From Psychrosphaera sp. F3M07 (GTDB lineage: Bacteria > Pseudomonadota > Gammaproteobacteria > Enterobacterales > Alteromonadaceae): 64,000 nt of DNA. The stretch covers positions 186,001 to 250,000 of the forward strand of contig NZ_JAHKPJ010000012.1 in assembly GCF_018860345.1 (NCBI RefSeq). The letters run 5' to 3'. A model generated the notes under the pieces. That model saw nothing but the letters and a program-made list of their open reading frames with translations, was not told the DNA's origin and searched no databases. Of this stretch, positions 19,088 to 30,007 are shown piece by piece. A program made the position numbers and the translations under genes. Position 1 is the stretch's first letter, and each line of letters begins with the position of its first letter.

Positions 19088-21711
19088 TAATGATCACCAT
19101 GAACACGTTTATACGATACAAATCTAAGAACACGCCACGCTATCATTGCAACCAAAAAGACCGAGAACAATACAATCGCTAACATCAAATTAGGTCTTTG
19201 CGCTAATTGATATCGAGTGAACGCCCAAATTGGCAATTCACCGGTGTAATACTTCTCGCCTACGGTATTATGAACAATCTTGTTTTCATGGAAAATAACC
19301 GTAGAGCCTCTTAGTAAATATAACTTACCTTGGTCTTGAAATACTTCCGATACCAAGTCTAATCCAGATTTACGAGAAGCCATGATAGATAATACTGAGC
19401 GACCTGATGTGGCTGGTGACTCAAACTCTGACATGATTGCAATGTTGCCCCAGTTTTCATTTTCAAAAGACACAAACACTTCATCTTCTTTAGTGTCTAT
19501 AAATTGCCTTTCTTGTTGATGGCTGTCTTTAAACAAATCTTGAGTTAACGCTAACCTATGACTATTACGTTTAATTAACGCATTTAAACCATCATCTATT
19601 GAGTTGGATTCTTCGGTAAAAGAATTTATATAAATAATATCTTTGTTGTTTAACTCAACCTTAAGGTCTGATTTAGAAATCTGTGCTTTTGTTGCTGGAT
19701 AACCTGTTATCGCAGAAAAGCGCGCAAACATCGTTAATGTCAGCTCTAACTCTTCTTCTGAAAATTTATTAGGCAGTATAACCAAGGTTTCAGAAAGGTC
19801 TGCCATTCGCGTGAAAGGCAAACCAGAATAAGCTAAAGAAGCCATATTGGGCATTTCTGCATAATGTTCAAAGCCACTAAAGTCTAAAGTTGAATTTGAA
19901 TCTATTTGAACAAATTTTTGTGACGGCTCATTTAAACAAGCACGTTGATCGTCTTTTATAATGAAATCAAATTCCATTAGATTTTGAATACCCAACTGAA
20001 AACTTGGCAACATGAGCTCAGAGTTCATGCTAAATAACTCTTTCGCAAACGGCATCCTAATACGAGAACCGCCTTCCCAAATACCATCACCTTCTGTCAA
20101 CTTAAAAGATTCAACCAATGAATTATTAATTTTCACATTTAGCATTGAAATATCTGGTTTTGCCGGTGGTGTATAGCGATAATTTAAGTCCACTGGTACG
20201 CCACGAGTTTCCCAAATAAACAAATCAGCTGGAATATGCATATTGACTCGAATCGGAGCTAAATAAGCCCCTTGTCGTTTTAATTCATTTTCATCATTCA
20301 CAAATTCGCTAAATTTCATTGGGCGTTCATTATTGACCCATAATGGCGCTTGATAAGGTAATAATTTTTTAGAGTAATCAATTTTGCTAATATGTGCGGC
20401 TTGCCCAGATAAATTATTATGCCCAATCGCCACACCTTCTGCGGCCGTTTTTAACTGCTCAGCATCTTTACCTAATACTAATAATAGTTTGTAATCTTTG
20501 TATAACGGGTGATTCGCCATAACAACCGTAGGCTGGTTGATGTTAGGATAATCCTTCAAAAAATAGGGTTTATTGTCATTGGTAGCAAACACTATAGCGT
20601 GTGATTTTGGTAACTTATCAAATAAAACATCAAACTGATTACCGCGCCACTCCGCTTGCACGCCTAACCAACCTGCCATTTTTGTCGCGGCACTTACAAA
20701 TTCAGTGTCTGTCGTTTTAGGAAAAATAAATGTTGCTAACTGCTTCGACATTTGTCTGGCATCTATAAAAGGAACCGGCAATAACGACAAGTCATTTTGC
20801 AGAGGCAGCTGATGTTCATTTAACACTATGTTACTTGTGGATAATAATTCAAACCAAAGCCCTAAATGACCAGGATCAAAACATTGACCATTCATCGTTT
20901 CATAATATCCAAGTAACTCAAATTTAACGTTATTAAATTCACGGAAGCGGTAACTCGGCAAAACGATCTGTTTCTGTACTATTTTACCAGCCTGTTTGGG
21001 GTCAACCGTGATCACGCCGGCCACTTCGTCATTTAAATAGATTTTTACTTGAGATTGACCTGTTACCATAGTCGGTGAATAGATAAATTCTAAATTTAAT
21101 GTTGCTTGCTCTACCACCCGATCTAAACGAGTACCAAAAGAAAAGTCCACACTGCTTTTGTTACCATTTAATTTTAAAGGTTGTTGATTTACTAAGTCAC
21201 TCAATCGGAAGGTAGAATTAATTTTTTCTTTTAGTTGTGCATTTTGTTGATTAACGTTGTCAGTTAAGTGAGGTAATAACATTTTTCGCTTATGCACACT
21301 TTTCGCCCAATTGGCGAAGTAATTCTTATCCAACCACTGTTGTATGCTCAAGCTATCTTGAGAGTCGCTTGTATCTAATTCCGTACCTAAGCCTTTAATA
21401 AACCCTTCAACTTCCGTTAACGTGAGATCTTTGCCATCACTGGTTAACTGCACTTCATTAGACTGTTTTATATAAGTAGGTGTTGAAATTGGAACCCATT
21501 CAACTGAAGAGAAGTAACCATTAACCACTAACCAGCGATCGTCATCCACGTCTGCAGTGAACAGCATATCTTGCGGCCAATTTCCAATTAGGTTTTCATT
21601 CTTTTTTGAAAAAAGCTCAACCGTGTCGGTAGTTACAAAAATAGAGCTCGATATGACGTTAAAAGATAACAAGCCACAAAAGAACATCAAAAATATATGT
21701 TTCAATCTCAT
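19087..21711 (-). CDS. bcsB: Cellulose synthase periplasmic subunit BcsB
   Basis: 874-residue membrane-anchored periplasmic protein that forms the synthase complex with BcsA and guides the glucan. A signal peptide (residues 1-23), alternating carbohydrate-binding and flavodoxin-like domains, and a C-terminal membrane anchor (LMLAIVLFSVFLVAMIAW) followed by a short basic cytoplasmic tail are visible. Typical motifs are present: FGTRLDRVVEQATLNLEF, YRFREFNNVKFELLGYY, VVMANHPLYKDYKLLLVLG and GDGIWEGGSRIRMPF. The gene follows bcsA after 90 bases and overlaps bcsZ by one base. Confidence 0.96.
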   Translation of the reverse strand: MRLKHIFLMFFCGLLSFNVISSSIFVTTDTVELFSKKNENLIGNWPQDMLFTADVDDDRWLVVNGYFSSVEWVPISTPTYIKQSNEVQLTSDGKDLTLTEVEGFIKGLGTELDTSDSQDSLSIQQWLDKNYFANWAKSVHKRKMLLPHLTDNVNQQNAQLKEKINSTFRLSDLVNQQPLKLNGNKSSVDFSFGTRLDRVVEQATLNLEFIYSPTMVTGQSQVKIYLNDEVAGVITVDPKQAGKIVQKQIVLPSYRFREFNNVKFELLGYYETMNGQCFDPGHLGLWFELLSTSNIVLNEHQLPLQNDLSLLPVPFIDARQMSKQLATFIFPKTTDTEFVSAATKMAGWLGVQAEWRGNQFDVLFDKLPKSHAIVFATNDNKPYFLKDYPNINQPTVVMANHPLYKDYKLLLVLGKDAEQLKTAAEGVAIGHNNLSGQAAHISKIDYSKKLLPYQAPLWVNNERPMKFSEFVNDENELKRQGAYLAPIRVNMHIPADLFIWETRGVPVDLNYRYTPPAKPDISMLNVKINNSLVESFKLTEGDGIWEGGSRIRMPFAKELFSMNSELMLPSFQLGIQNLMEFDFIIKDDQRACLNEPSQKFVQIDSNSTLDFSGFEHYAEMPNMASLAYSGLPFTRMADLSETLVILPNKFSEEELELTLTMFARFSAITGYPATKAQISKSDLKVELNNKDIIYINSFTEESNSIDDGLNALIKRNSHRLALTQDLFKDSHQQERQFIDTKEDEVFVSFENENWGNIAIMSEFESPATSGRSVLSIMASRKSGLDLVSEVFQDQGKLYLLRGSTVIFHENKIVHNTVGEKYYTGELPIWAFTRYQLAQRPNLMLAIVLFSVFLVAMIAWRVLRFVSYKRVHGDH

Positions 21712-21801
21712 TAAAATTCAGCCTTACACTGCAAAAACAACAATTTCAAAAAAGTTGGGGGAAAAAAACATTTTACCTATAGATAACTGACAAACCAAGT
21801 G

Positions 21802-24441
21802 TTAACTATTGGTTAACCTTGGGGATTTTGGCAGGAACGACAAAAGATATAGTCCTATGTGATATAAAGGTTTCATATTATCCTTTATATAACTATGTAG
21901 ATAAAAAAATAAACTAGCGTAACCTTTCATGCCTATTTTAAAAATACTTACTAATCGGCTGCTAATTATTTCTTTATCCCGATTCATTGAGTGAATTTCC
22001 CATGCATCAGCTCGGGAAAAGGTAACTTGAATTAATTTTCTTAAGCTATCCATTGATTCATCATCAAACTTCACCCCTAGTTTGTTATTCGATACAAATT
22101 TAACGGTAGTTTCAAATGAATGGATAATTTCATCTCTACGTAATACTACGGTAATTTTGTCCTCTAACTTAAACCTAATATCATCAGTCGAAACAACCTC
22201 TAAACCAATGCCCGATTCTGAATAGTCATTCATGATTGCTTCATAGACAAACCCTTCTTTGGTATAGATAGCAAAAGGTAATTTATATTGAATTCTATGT
22301 GCAATACGAACCTGTTTAGATTCAGTAATTATTGCCATTACACCACCAAGTACCATTAAATTATAAACGGTCCAAATCATGTTCATGATAATCGTACTTA
22401 TTTCACTTTCAGGACCAAAACCTATTCGCCAAACACCAAAAGTAAGACCTAAGATGTTTAGTGCAATCAAAATTAAATATGGGACACCTATTCCCCAGTC
22501 AAAGTAATCCTTATCGACTATTCCGCCTTTTTCGGTGACATTAAATTTACCTTTTCCAGGATTGATCAATGCAATTAATGTTGGCCTGAATATGTACCAA
22601 GCAAGCACGGACTCATATAACTCAGCCCAAAATGTGTTTCGGTATTGCCCTTGGTGTCGGCTATTGGTTAGGTTAGCTAAAAATATTGCTGGAACGACAT
22701 ATAAAAATATAGTTTCAACCGGTGCGTAGATTATATATGTGTGCAATAAAAGAAAGGTTAACGGGGCTGTTAAGAACACTAACCTAGGCAAACCATAGAA
22801 AAAATGCAACATCGCATTGCTGTAACAAATGCGCTGCATAAACGACAAACCTCGGCCTAATAACGGGTTGTCGACTCTAAAAATTTGCAACATACCTCTG
22901 GCCCAGCGAATTCGCTGACCGATATGTGCAGATATACTTTCCGTTGCTAATCCGGCAGCCTGTTTTAAATTAACATAAGATGAGTCATAACCAAGGCGAT
23001 GAAGTTTTAAAGCCGTATGAGCATCTTCGGTGACGGTTTCCGTTGCTATACCGCCTACTTCTTCTAGCGGTTCACGTCTTAACACTGCACATGAACCGCA
23101 GAAAAACGTCGCGTTCCATAAATCATTGCCATCTTGAATTTGACCGTAAAATAACTCACCTTCATTAGGCTCTTCATTAAATACATCCAAGTTCCGTTCA
23201 AATGGATCTGGAGAGAAAAAGTGATGCGGGGTTTGTACTAAAGCCAAATTTTTGTTCTTAATAAAACCACCCATCGTCATTTGTAAAAACGAGCGAACCG
23301 GAACATGGTCACAGTCAAAAATGGCAACAAATTCACCCTTGGTTTTAGTTAAAGCGTGATTTAAATTTCCGGCTTTGGCAAAAGAATTATCTGGTCGAGT
23401 CATATAATTAATATTATTTTGCTCACAAAATGTCTTTATGTTTTCTCTCTTGCCATCATCTAATACAAACACATTCAATTTGTCATGCGGCCAATCAATA
23501 TTTTGTGCTGCAAATACCGTCGGTATTAATACTTTTAGAGGTTCGTTGTAGGTTGGTACAAAAATATCAACGGATGGCCATTGTTCATGATCTTTAGGTA
23601 ACTGCACTATTCGACGCTGTAACGGCCATGCAGTTTGTATATACCCCATTACCAGCACTAACCAAGTGTAGATTTCAGCCGCTAACAAGCCCAAGCCTAA
23701 TACAAAACCAATGCCATCATCGATATTTAATGACGTTGTCATGCGCCACCAAATATATCGGCTGGACATTAATATAGACAACATCATCATGATCAATGTG
23801 GCTAAACGCCCGGGTGTAGACCTTAACCACAGTGCAACCACCCAAAGTACCAATGAAAAAATAAGCTGATTTAAAGGTTCAAACGGCACGACAATCGCCC
23901 AAACACTTAGTCCAAGCATGAGCAAAATTAATGTAATTCTTAACCATTTGAATCGTAAGAACCTAATTTTTCTGTCATTTCTTGCTTGAGAAGTATTTTT
24001 TTCATTTAACTTCGCAACAAGTTCTCGACCCGGATTTATAAATGAAGTTCTGAAAAAGGCAACGACAGACTTAGTCGCACTGATTTTGGCATTATTTTGC
24101 TGGATTATGATTCGTTTCTTTCGCTGTGAATCAGTAAAAAACAGTAATAAAAAAATAGACTGAATGGTTATTCGCAATAAATCAGGAATGGTAAATTTGA
24201 TAAATTTAATATGTGGGTATTTAGAACAAATATTTTGAAAGAAAATACTTAAACTGTACTTTTTAACGCGCTCTCCCAAAAAAAGCCAATTAAACAACCA
24301 AAGAGCAATGATGAATGGTTTATAAACAAGGGAACATTGTGTTTTTCTTAATTCACTTTTAATGAGTAAAAGCGTTTCAACCACGTTTTCATACGGGTAT
24401 TTAAAAATGGAATTCCAAGTTAAGCGAAGAATCGTACTCAA
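21802..24441 (-). CDS. bcsA: Cellulose synthase catalytic subunit BcsA with PilZ domain
   Basis: 879-residue inner-membrane GT2 glycosyltransferase polymerising UDP-glucose. Several hydrophobic helices surround the GT domain, which carries VLDDGKRE (DD at 328-329), FDCDHVPV (DxD at 376-378), FFCGS (447-451), TED (471-473, acceptor base Asp) and QRIRW (509-513). The C-terminal PilZ domain has the cyclic-di-GMP signature RIAHR (712-716) and DYSESG (739-744), so allosteric activation by cyclic-di-GMP is expected. It begins 3 bases after bcsQ, and its length matches E. coli BcsA (872). No missing catalytic residues were seen. Confidence 0.97.
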   Translation of the reverse strand: MSTILRLTWNSIFKYPYENVVETLLLIKSELRKTQCSLVYKPFIIALWLFNWLFLGERVKKYSLSIFFQNICSKYPHIKFIKFTIPDLLRITIQSIFLLLFFTDSQRKKRIIIQQNNAKISATKSVVAFFRTSFINPGRELVAKLNEKNTSQARNDRKIRFLRFKWLRITLILLMLGLSVWAIVVPFEPLNQLIFSLVLWVVALWLRSTPGRLATLIMMMLSILMSSRYIWWRMTTSLNIDDGIGFVLGLGLLAAEIYTWLVLVMGYIQTAWPLQRRIVQLPKDHEQWPSVDIFVPTYNEPLKVLIPTVFAAQNIDWPHDKLNVFVLDDGKRENIKTFCEQNNINYMTRPDNSFAKAGNLNHALTKTKGEFVAIFDCDHVPVRSFLQMTMGGFIKNKNLALVQTPHHFFSPDPFERNLDVFNEEPNEGELFYGQIQDGNDLWNATFFCGSCAVLRREPLEEVGGIATETVTEDAHTALKLHRLGYDSSYVNLKQAAGLATESISAHIGQRIRWARGMLQIFRVDNPLLGRGLSFMQRICYSNAMLHFFYGLPRLVFLTAPLTFLLLHTYIIYAPVETIFLYVVPAIFLANLTNSRHQGQYRNTFWAELYESVLAWYIFRPTLIALINPGKGKFNVTEKGGIVDKDYFDWGIGVPYLILIALNILGLTFGVWRIGFGPESEISTIIMNMIWTVYNLMVLGGVMAIITESKQVRIAHRIQYKLPFAIYTKEGFVYEAIMNDYSESGIGLEVVSTDDIRFKLEDKITVVLRRDEIIHSFETTVKFVSNNKLGVKFDDESMDSLRKLIQVTFSRADAWEIHSMNRDKEIISSRLVSIFKIGMKGYASLFFYLHSYIKDNMKPLYHIGLYLLSFLPKSPRLTNS

Positions 24442-24444
24442 ACA

Positions 24445-25200
24445 TTACACTCCGTTTTCATCAAACAAAGAAGCATTTAATCTCATTGCCAAATGATAGA
24501 AGTCTTTAGATGACTTATAAAACTCGTTTAAGTCTACCACGGTCGTATTTTGCGCTAATGCTTGATGAATAAATTCATCTTCAAATATGACCCCTAACAA
24601 TTTCAATTGAATTAAGTCTGTTGAAATTAAGGTTCTAATGTCAGACTCTAATTTATTTTCTGGATTATATCGATTAATGACAAACAGATCTTGATCGGTT
24701 GTTGTTCTAAATTTAGTTGAAAGCTTTGAGTAACTTGATACTTCACATGTCCCCACCGTTAGTTTCAAATCAAAATCTAAATTAAAATAACAATCGGACA
24801 TCGATGAATAAGAGGGATAATCAACTAAAACTATGGTTTTTTTTGACTCAAAATCTATTTGATTAAGTACATCGTTAAAATAGTTAGGATCTAAGGAATT
24901 AAGCGAGTTTAAGTCTGTATGAGGAACTTGACCAAATGGGAAAAATACGGTCTCGTTTTTATCGGAAAATGCACTGTTAAGCCAAGGGGTATTTTCAATT
25001 AAACTTTTGTGAAAACCTTCAAACCTATCTAACCCCATCCCGAAGTGCAATCGTAAATCATTATTTTTACAGAAGTCGAACACCAACACATTGAAACCAA
25101 CTTTTGTTAATGCAACTGCTAAGTTAGATGTTATTGTTGTACAGCCAACACCTCCCTTAATACCTTGCACAACGACCAGCTTAAAATCTTTTTTTGCCAT
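24445..25200 (-). CDS. bcsQ: BcsQ, MinD/ParA-type ATPase of the cellulose machinery
   Basis: 251-residue cytoplasmic P-loop ATPase. The deviant Walker A of the SIMIBI class is intact (KGGVGCTT, about residues 15-22), followed by NVLVFDFCKNNDLRLHFGM and the Walker B-like TIVLVDYPSY. In E. coli BcsQ forms a complex with BcsR that helps assemble and localise the synthase at the pole. Position between bcsR and bcsA and overall pattern (DLRLHFGM) support BcsQ rather than a chromosome-partition ParA. The last bases nearly abut bcsA, suggesting coupling. Confidence 0.93.
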   Translation of the reverse strand: MAKKDFKLVVVQGIKGGVGCTTITSNLAVALTKVGFNVLVFDFCKNNDLRLHFGMGLDRFEGFHKSLIENTPWLNSAFSDKNETVFFPFGQVPHTDLNSLNSLDPNYFNDVLNQIDFESKKTIVLVDYPSYSSMSDCYFNLDFDLKLTVGTCEVSSYSKLSTKFRTTTDQDLFVINRYNPENKLESDIRTLISTDLIQLKLLGVIFEDEFIHQALAQNTTVVDLNEFYKSSKDFYHLAMRLNASLFDENGV

Positions 25201-25234
25201 TGTGTTATTAAATGCTCTTTGAAATAAAGATTAA

Positions 25235-25408
25235 TTATAACAGTTCTGTTTGCGTTAGTAACATCCAGTTTGCTTTAATATCTTGACAATTTTTTTTCTG
25301 GTTAATTTCAGAGTATGAAATATTACCAACAATATGTTTTCTTTCTTGTAAGTTTTTAATATCTTGCGACATAACCACTTCATTTGCTGTTAACTCATTG
25401 ATACGCAT
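25235..25408 (-). CDS. bcsR: BcsR-like small protein, first gene of the cellulose operon
   Basis: A 57-codon frame from ATG at 25408 (ribosome site TAAGG six bases before) to TAA at 25235, located 34 bases before bcsQ. It is soluble and polar. By eye it lines up with E. coli BcsR: SQDIKNLQ with NDIVALKQ, ISYSEINQ with IDYADISQ, and IKANWMLL with LKRWPLL. Identity is low but the pattern, size and position agree. E. coli BcsR (62 aa) pairs with BcsQ and binds cyclic-di-GMP together with BcsE. The upstream gap to flrA (25409-25521) contains a short GC-rich hairpin and only weak promoter-like sequences. Confidence 0.75.
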   Translation of the reverse strand: MRINELTANEVVMSQDIKNLQERKHIVGNISYSEINQKKNCQDIKANWMLLTQTELL

Positions 25409-25521
25409 AATAACCTTACATTTATATGAAATACTTAAAGTTTTATCCCTAAGTGTCCATTATTATTCAAGTTACATACCAATGACATAGGGATTCCCCC
25501 TACATTTCAACTATTTAACTT

Positions 25522-27000
25522 TTAGTCATCTTTATTGAGGTCATATTTACGCATTTTCTCAACTAATGTGGTGCGCCTTAAGTTCAATTGTTCCGCCGCT
25601 CTGGCCACCACATAATCTGTACTTTGCAAAGCTTGTTCTATTAAATTCACTTCTAACTCAGCCAAAAATTCTTTTAAATCAATCCCTTCTGTAGGAAGCA
25701 TCATTGACGTTGGATCCGCCACCATAGTACCTGACATAGTAAAATCATCTGTACCATCATCATCTGGGTCATTATGGTCTGCAAACATATCAATTAATGC
25801 TTGGCGTTCCATGATTTCGTCTGGGTATTCCGGAATAAAAGGCAAGTCATCTGTATATCGATATTTTTGCGGTAGATCATGAACGTCCACCATTTGGTTT
25901 GGAAACATAATTAATAAACGTTCGACTAAGTTTCCAAGTTCACGAACATTACCAGGCCACTGGTGCTGTTTTAAAGACTCTAGTGCCCTTTCCGTCAAAT
26001 TAAACTTAGCTTTATGCTCTCGTTCAAAACGATGTGTAAACTCTTGTACTAACAATTCTAAATCGTCAGCTCTTTGACACAATGAAGGTGATTCAATTGG
26101 GAATACATTTAAACGGTAGAATAAGTCTTCACGAAACTTACCTTCTTCAATCATGTCTTCTAAGTTTCTATGCGTTGCGGCAACAACTCGAACATCGGCT
26201 TTAATAGCTTTGGTTCCACCAACTCTTTCATACGTTCGTTCTTGTAAAACTCGTAATAATTTCACTTGCATTTGCAGTGGCATATCACCAATTTCGTCTA
26301 AAAATAACGTCCCACCTTGCGCTAACTCAAATCGGCCTTTACGAGAAGATATTGCGCCGGTAAACGCCCCTTTTTCATGACCAAACAGTTCACTTTCTAA
26401 TAACTCTGCCGGTATTGCGCCACAGTTAACTGGCACAAATGGGCCTCCAACACGGCCTGATAATAAATGTACATTCCTCGCAATCACTTCTTTACCTGTA
26501 CCTGACTCACCGAGGATCAGTACATTGGCTTCTTTATTGGCGACTTGATTAATCAAAAAACGAATTTGGTTCATTGGTTCCGTACTGCCAATTAAACCTT
26601 CAAATTTGTTACCTTGATTTGCGTTAGGTGCCTTTGGCATTAAACGTTTGTATTCTTGGCAATCGCGTATTTGTTGTGTAATGACGGGATATAGGAAAGG
26701 TTCGCTTAGGATCCCTAAGACGTTTTTTTGCTCAAATAAGTATTTTAATGTATCACCCAATAATAAGAATGGGATAGCCGGTTGTGACTTAACAATAGAC
26801 TCATGCTCACCACTTGATAATGCACCTAATATGCAACAAGTCACTACGTCTTCAGGAATGCATTTACTGGCAAAATTAGACTCAGTAACCACTTCACATT
26901 GTTCTCCAATGAATACTAAAAGACCAGCCATAAGGTTAGCTCTTCGTTCATTCTCATCCAATATTAAGATGTTGTGCACCGCTGGTATTTGTTGTGTCAT
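25522..27000 (-). CDS. flrA: Flagellar master regulator FlrA (FleQ family)
   Basis: 492-residue sigma-54 activator. It has an N-terminal FleQ-type pseudo-receiver (1-115), AAA+ domain with Walker A GESGTGKE (164-171) and GAFTGA (211-216), a linker rich in acidic residues (380-430), and a C-terminal Fis helix-turn-helix (VARAAEQLNLRRTTLVEKM). In Vibrio and Pseudomonas it opens the flagellar cascade and responds to cyclic-di-GMP. The post-Walker-A KExxxRN motif is present (KEVIARN, 170-176). The LFRS motif that stacks cyclic-di-GMP in FleQ is replaced by KFEG (132-135), with Glu134 where FleQ has Arg144. A sigma-70-like promoter lies upstream; the cellulose operon follows downstream on the same strand. 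Confidence 0.93.
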   Translation of the reverse strand: MTQQIPAVHNILILDENERRANLMAGLLVFIGEQCEVVTESNFASKCIPEDVVTCCILGALSSGEHESIVKSQPAIPFLLLGDTLKYLFEQKNVLGILSEPFLYPVITQQIRDCQEYKRLMPKAPNANQGNKFEGLIGSTEPMNQIRFLINQVANKEANVLILGESGTGKEVIARNVHLLSGRVGGPFVPVNCGAIPAELLESELFGHEKGAFTGAISSRKGRFELAQGGTLFLDEIGDMPLQMQVKLLRVLQERTYERVGGTKAIKADVRVVAATHRNLEDMIEEGKFREDLFYRLNVFPIESPSLCQRADDLELLVQEFTHRFEREHKAKFNLTERALESLKQHQWPGNVRELGNLVERLLIMFPNQMVDVHDLPQKYRYTDDLPFIPEYPDEIMERQALIDMFADHNDPDDDGTDDFTMSGTMVADPTSMMLPTEGIDLKEFLAELEVNLIEQALQSTDYVVARAAEQLNLRRTTLVEKMRKYDLNKDD

Positions 27001-27037
27001 GATTTAATTCAGGCTATTTACTTTTTATTATCAATCA

Positions 27038-27065
27038 ATTGTAACCAGACTGATCTGAGTTGCAA
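27038..27065 (-). promoter_or_regulatory. Sigma-70-type promoter of flrA
   Basis: Minus-strand TTGCAA and TACAAT boxes are separated by 16 bases and lie about 40 bases before the flrA ATG. Both are close to consensus (4/6 and 5/6). Expression of the top regulator from a housekeeping promoter fits the known flagellar hierarchy. Confidence 0.6.
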
Positions 27066-27133
27066 GTGTTAAAAAGCATAATTCGCCTGAAAATTGACGG
27101 TTCGCCTTTATTTTGACAATTTAATTCGACCGT

Positions 27134-27465
27134 TTATATTTGTCTTTTACGCTCAGCGTAAACGCCCAAAGCAATAAAGCAGCCGATGACTGTAATCGCT
27201 AAATACATGGAAGAGAGTGCTGCAAGTTGGGTTTTGAGTATGTTAGTTAACAATACTGTTAATGCACCATAACCAAAGGTACAAACAAATATAAAGATTG
27301 TGGTACGCACTACAAAGTTGGCTGAACTTATCTGTCTTTTTAAATATCGATTGATATCACCACCTGTGATCACTAATAAAGAAGCCACTAGAGCGAGAGC
27401 TATATCATTATTATAAGGTCTTAGCATACCGCCAATTTGAGTCAACAAATCATAAACAAAAGACA

Positions 27466-27466
<1 letters not shown>
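27134..27466 (-). CDS. DUF3392 family small membrane protein
   Basis: 110-residue protein with three hydrophobic segments (about residues 20-35, 50-72 and 82-102) and a basic C-terminus (YAERKRQI). It resembles the DUF3392 proteins found in Vibrio and Alteromonadales, which have no established function. Its ATG overlaps the last base of the ligA stop codon, so it is probably co-translated with ligA. No catalytic motif is visible. Confidence 0.7.
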
Positions 27467-29559
<2,093 letters not shown>

Positions 29560-29588
29560 TCAAATATTGAAACTGAACATGTTAAAAA

Positions 29589-29963
29589 CTATCTGAAGTT
29601 AGATATATAAACTAGAAAAACTCCAAACAATAAGGAAGCTACACCGGCAAGCCTAAATACAGGTTTAAATTTAATTGCTGACCAACGAGCAAACTGACGA
29701 TGTTTGTTTCCACCTAATAAAATTAAACCAAAACTTACTGCTAAAAGTAAACAACCAACACTGAGAAAAAGCATTGGATAAACTATCTGAGCATGCAAAT
29801 AAATTAATATTCCGCCAACTATAAACCGGCTTATTACCTCAAACCAATGAAAGTAATTTTTTTCGCTGAAATTGATGATGGCATTTGACCAAAATTGTGG
29901 ATTAGTGATCATAACAAGACTTAACAATATCGTTATTAGGCCTAGCGCCGTAATGATAAACAT
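29589..29963 (-). CDS. Unrecognised small membrane protein
   Basis: 124-residue protein with four hydrophobic segments (about residues 2-20, 42-60, 64-85 and 103-120) and a short basic loop (GGNKHRQFARW) between segments 3 and 4. I do not recognise a family. It sits alone between a chemoreceptor gene (44 bases away) and ligA, same strand. No signal for a substrate, cofactor or enzymatic site is visible. A four-helix inner-membrane protein is the most that can be said. Confidence 0.6.
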   Translation of the reverse strand: MFIITALGLITILLSLVMITNPQFWSNAIINFSEKNYFHWFEVISRFIVGGILIYLHAQIVYPMLFLSVGCLLLAVSFGLILLGGNKHRQFARWSAIKFKPVFRLAGVASLLFGVFLVYISNFR

Positions 29964-30007
29964 TTACGACTTCCACATAGAATTGAATTGTAGGCCCTTA
30001 AGTCTGG

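Noticed and set aside
25488-25502. GC-rich hairpin TAGGG/CCCTA between flrA and bcsR
   Set aside because: Short stem and no T run afterwards on either strand; not called as a terminator.
25409-25521. Cyclic-di-GMP riboswitch or clear promoter upstream of the cellulose operon
   Set aside because: The gap is only 113 bases and none of the conserved riboswitch features is visible; only weak -35/-10-like sequences are present.
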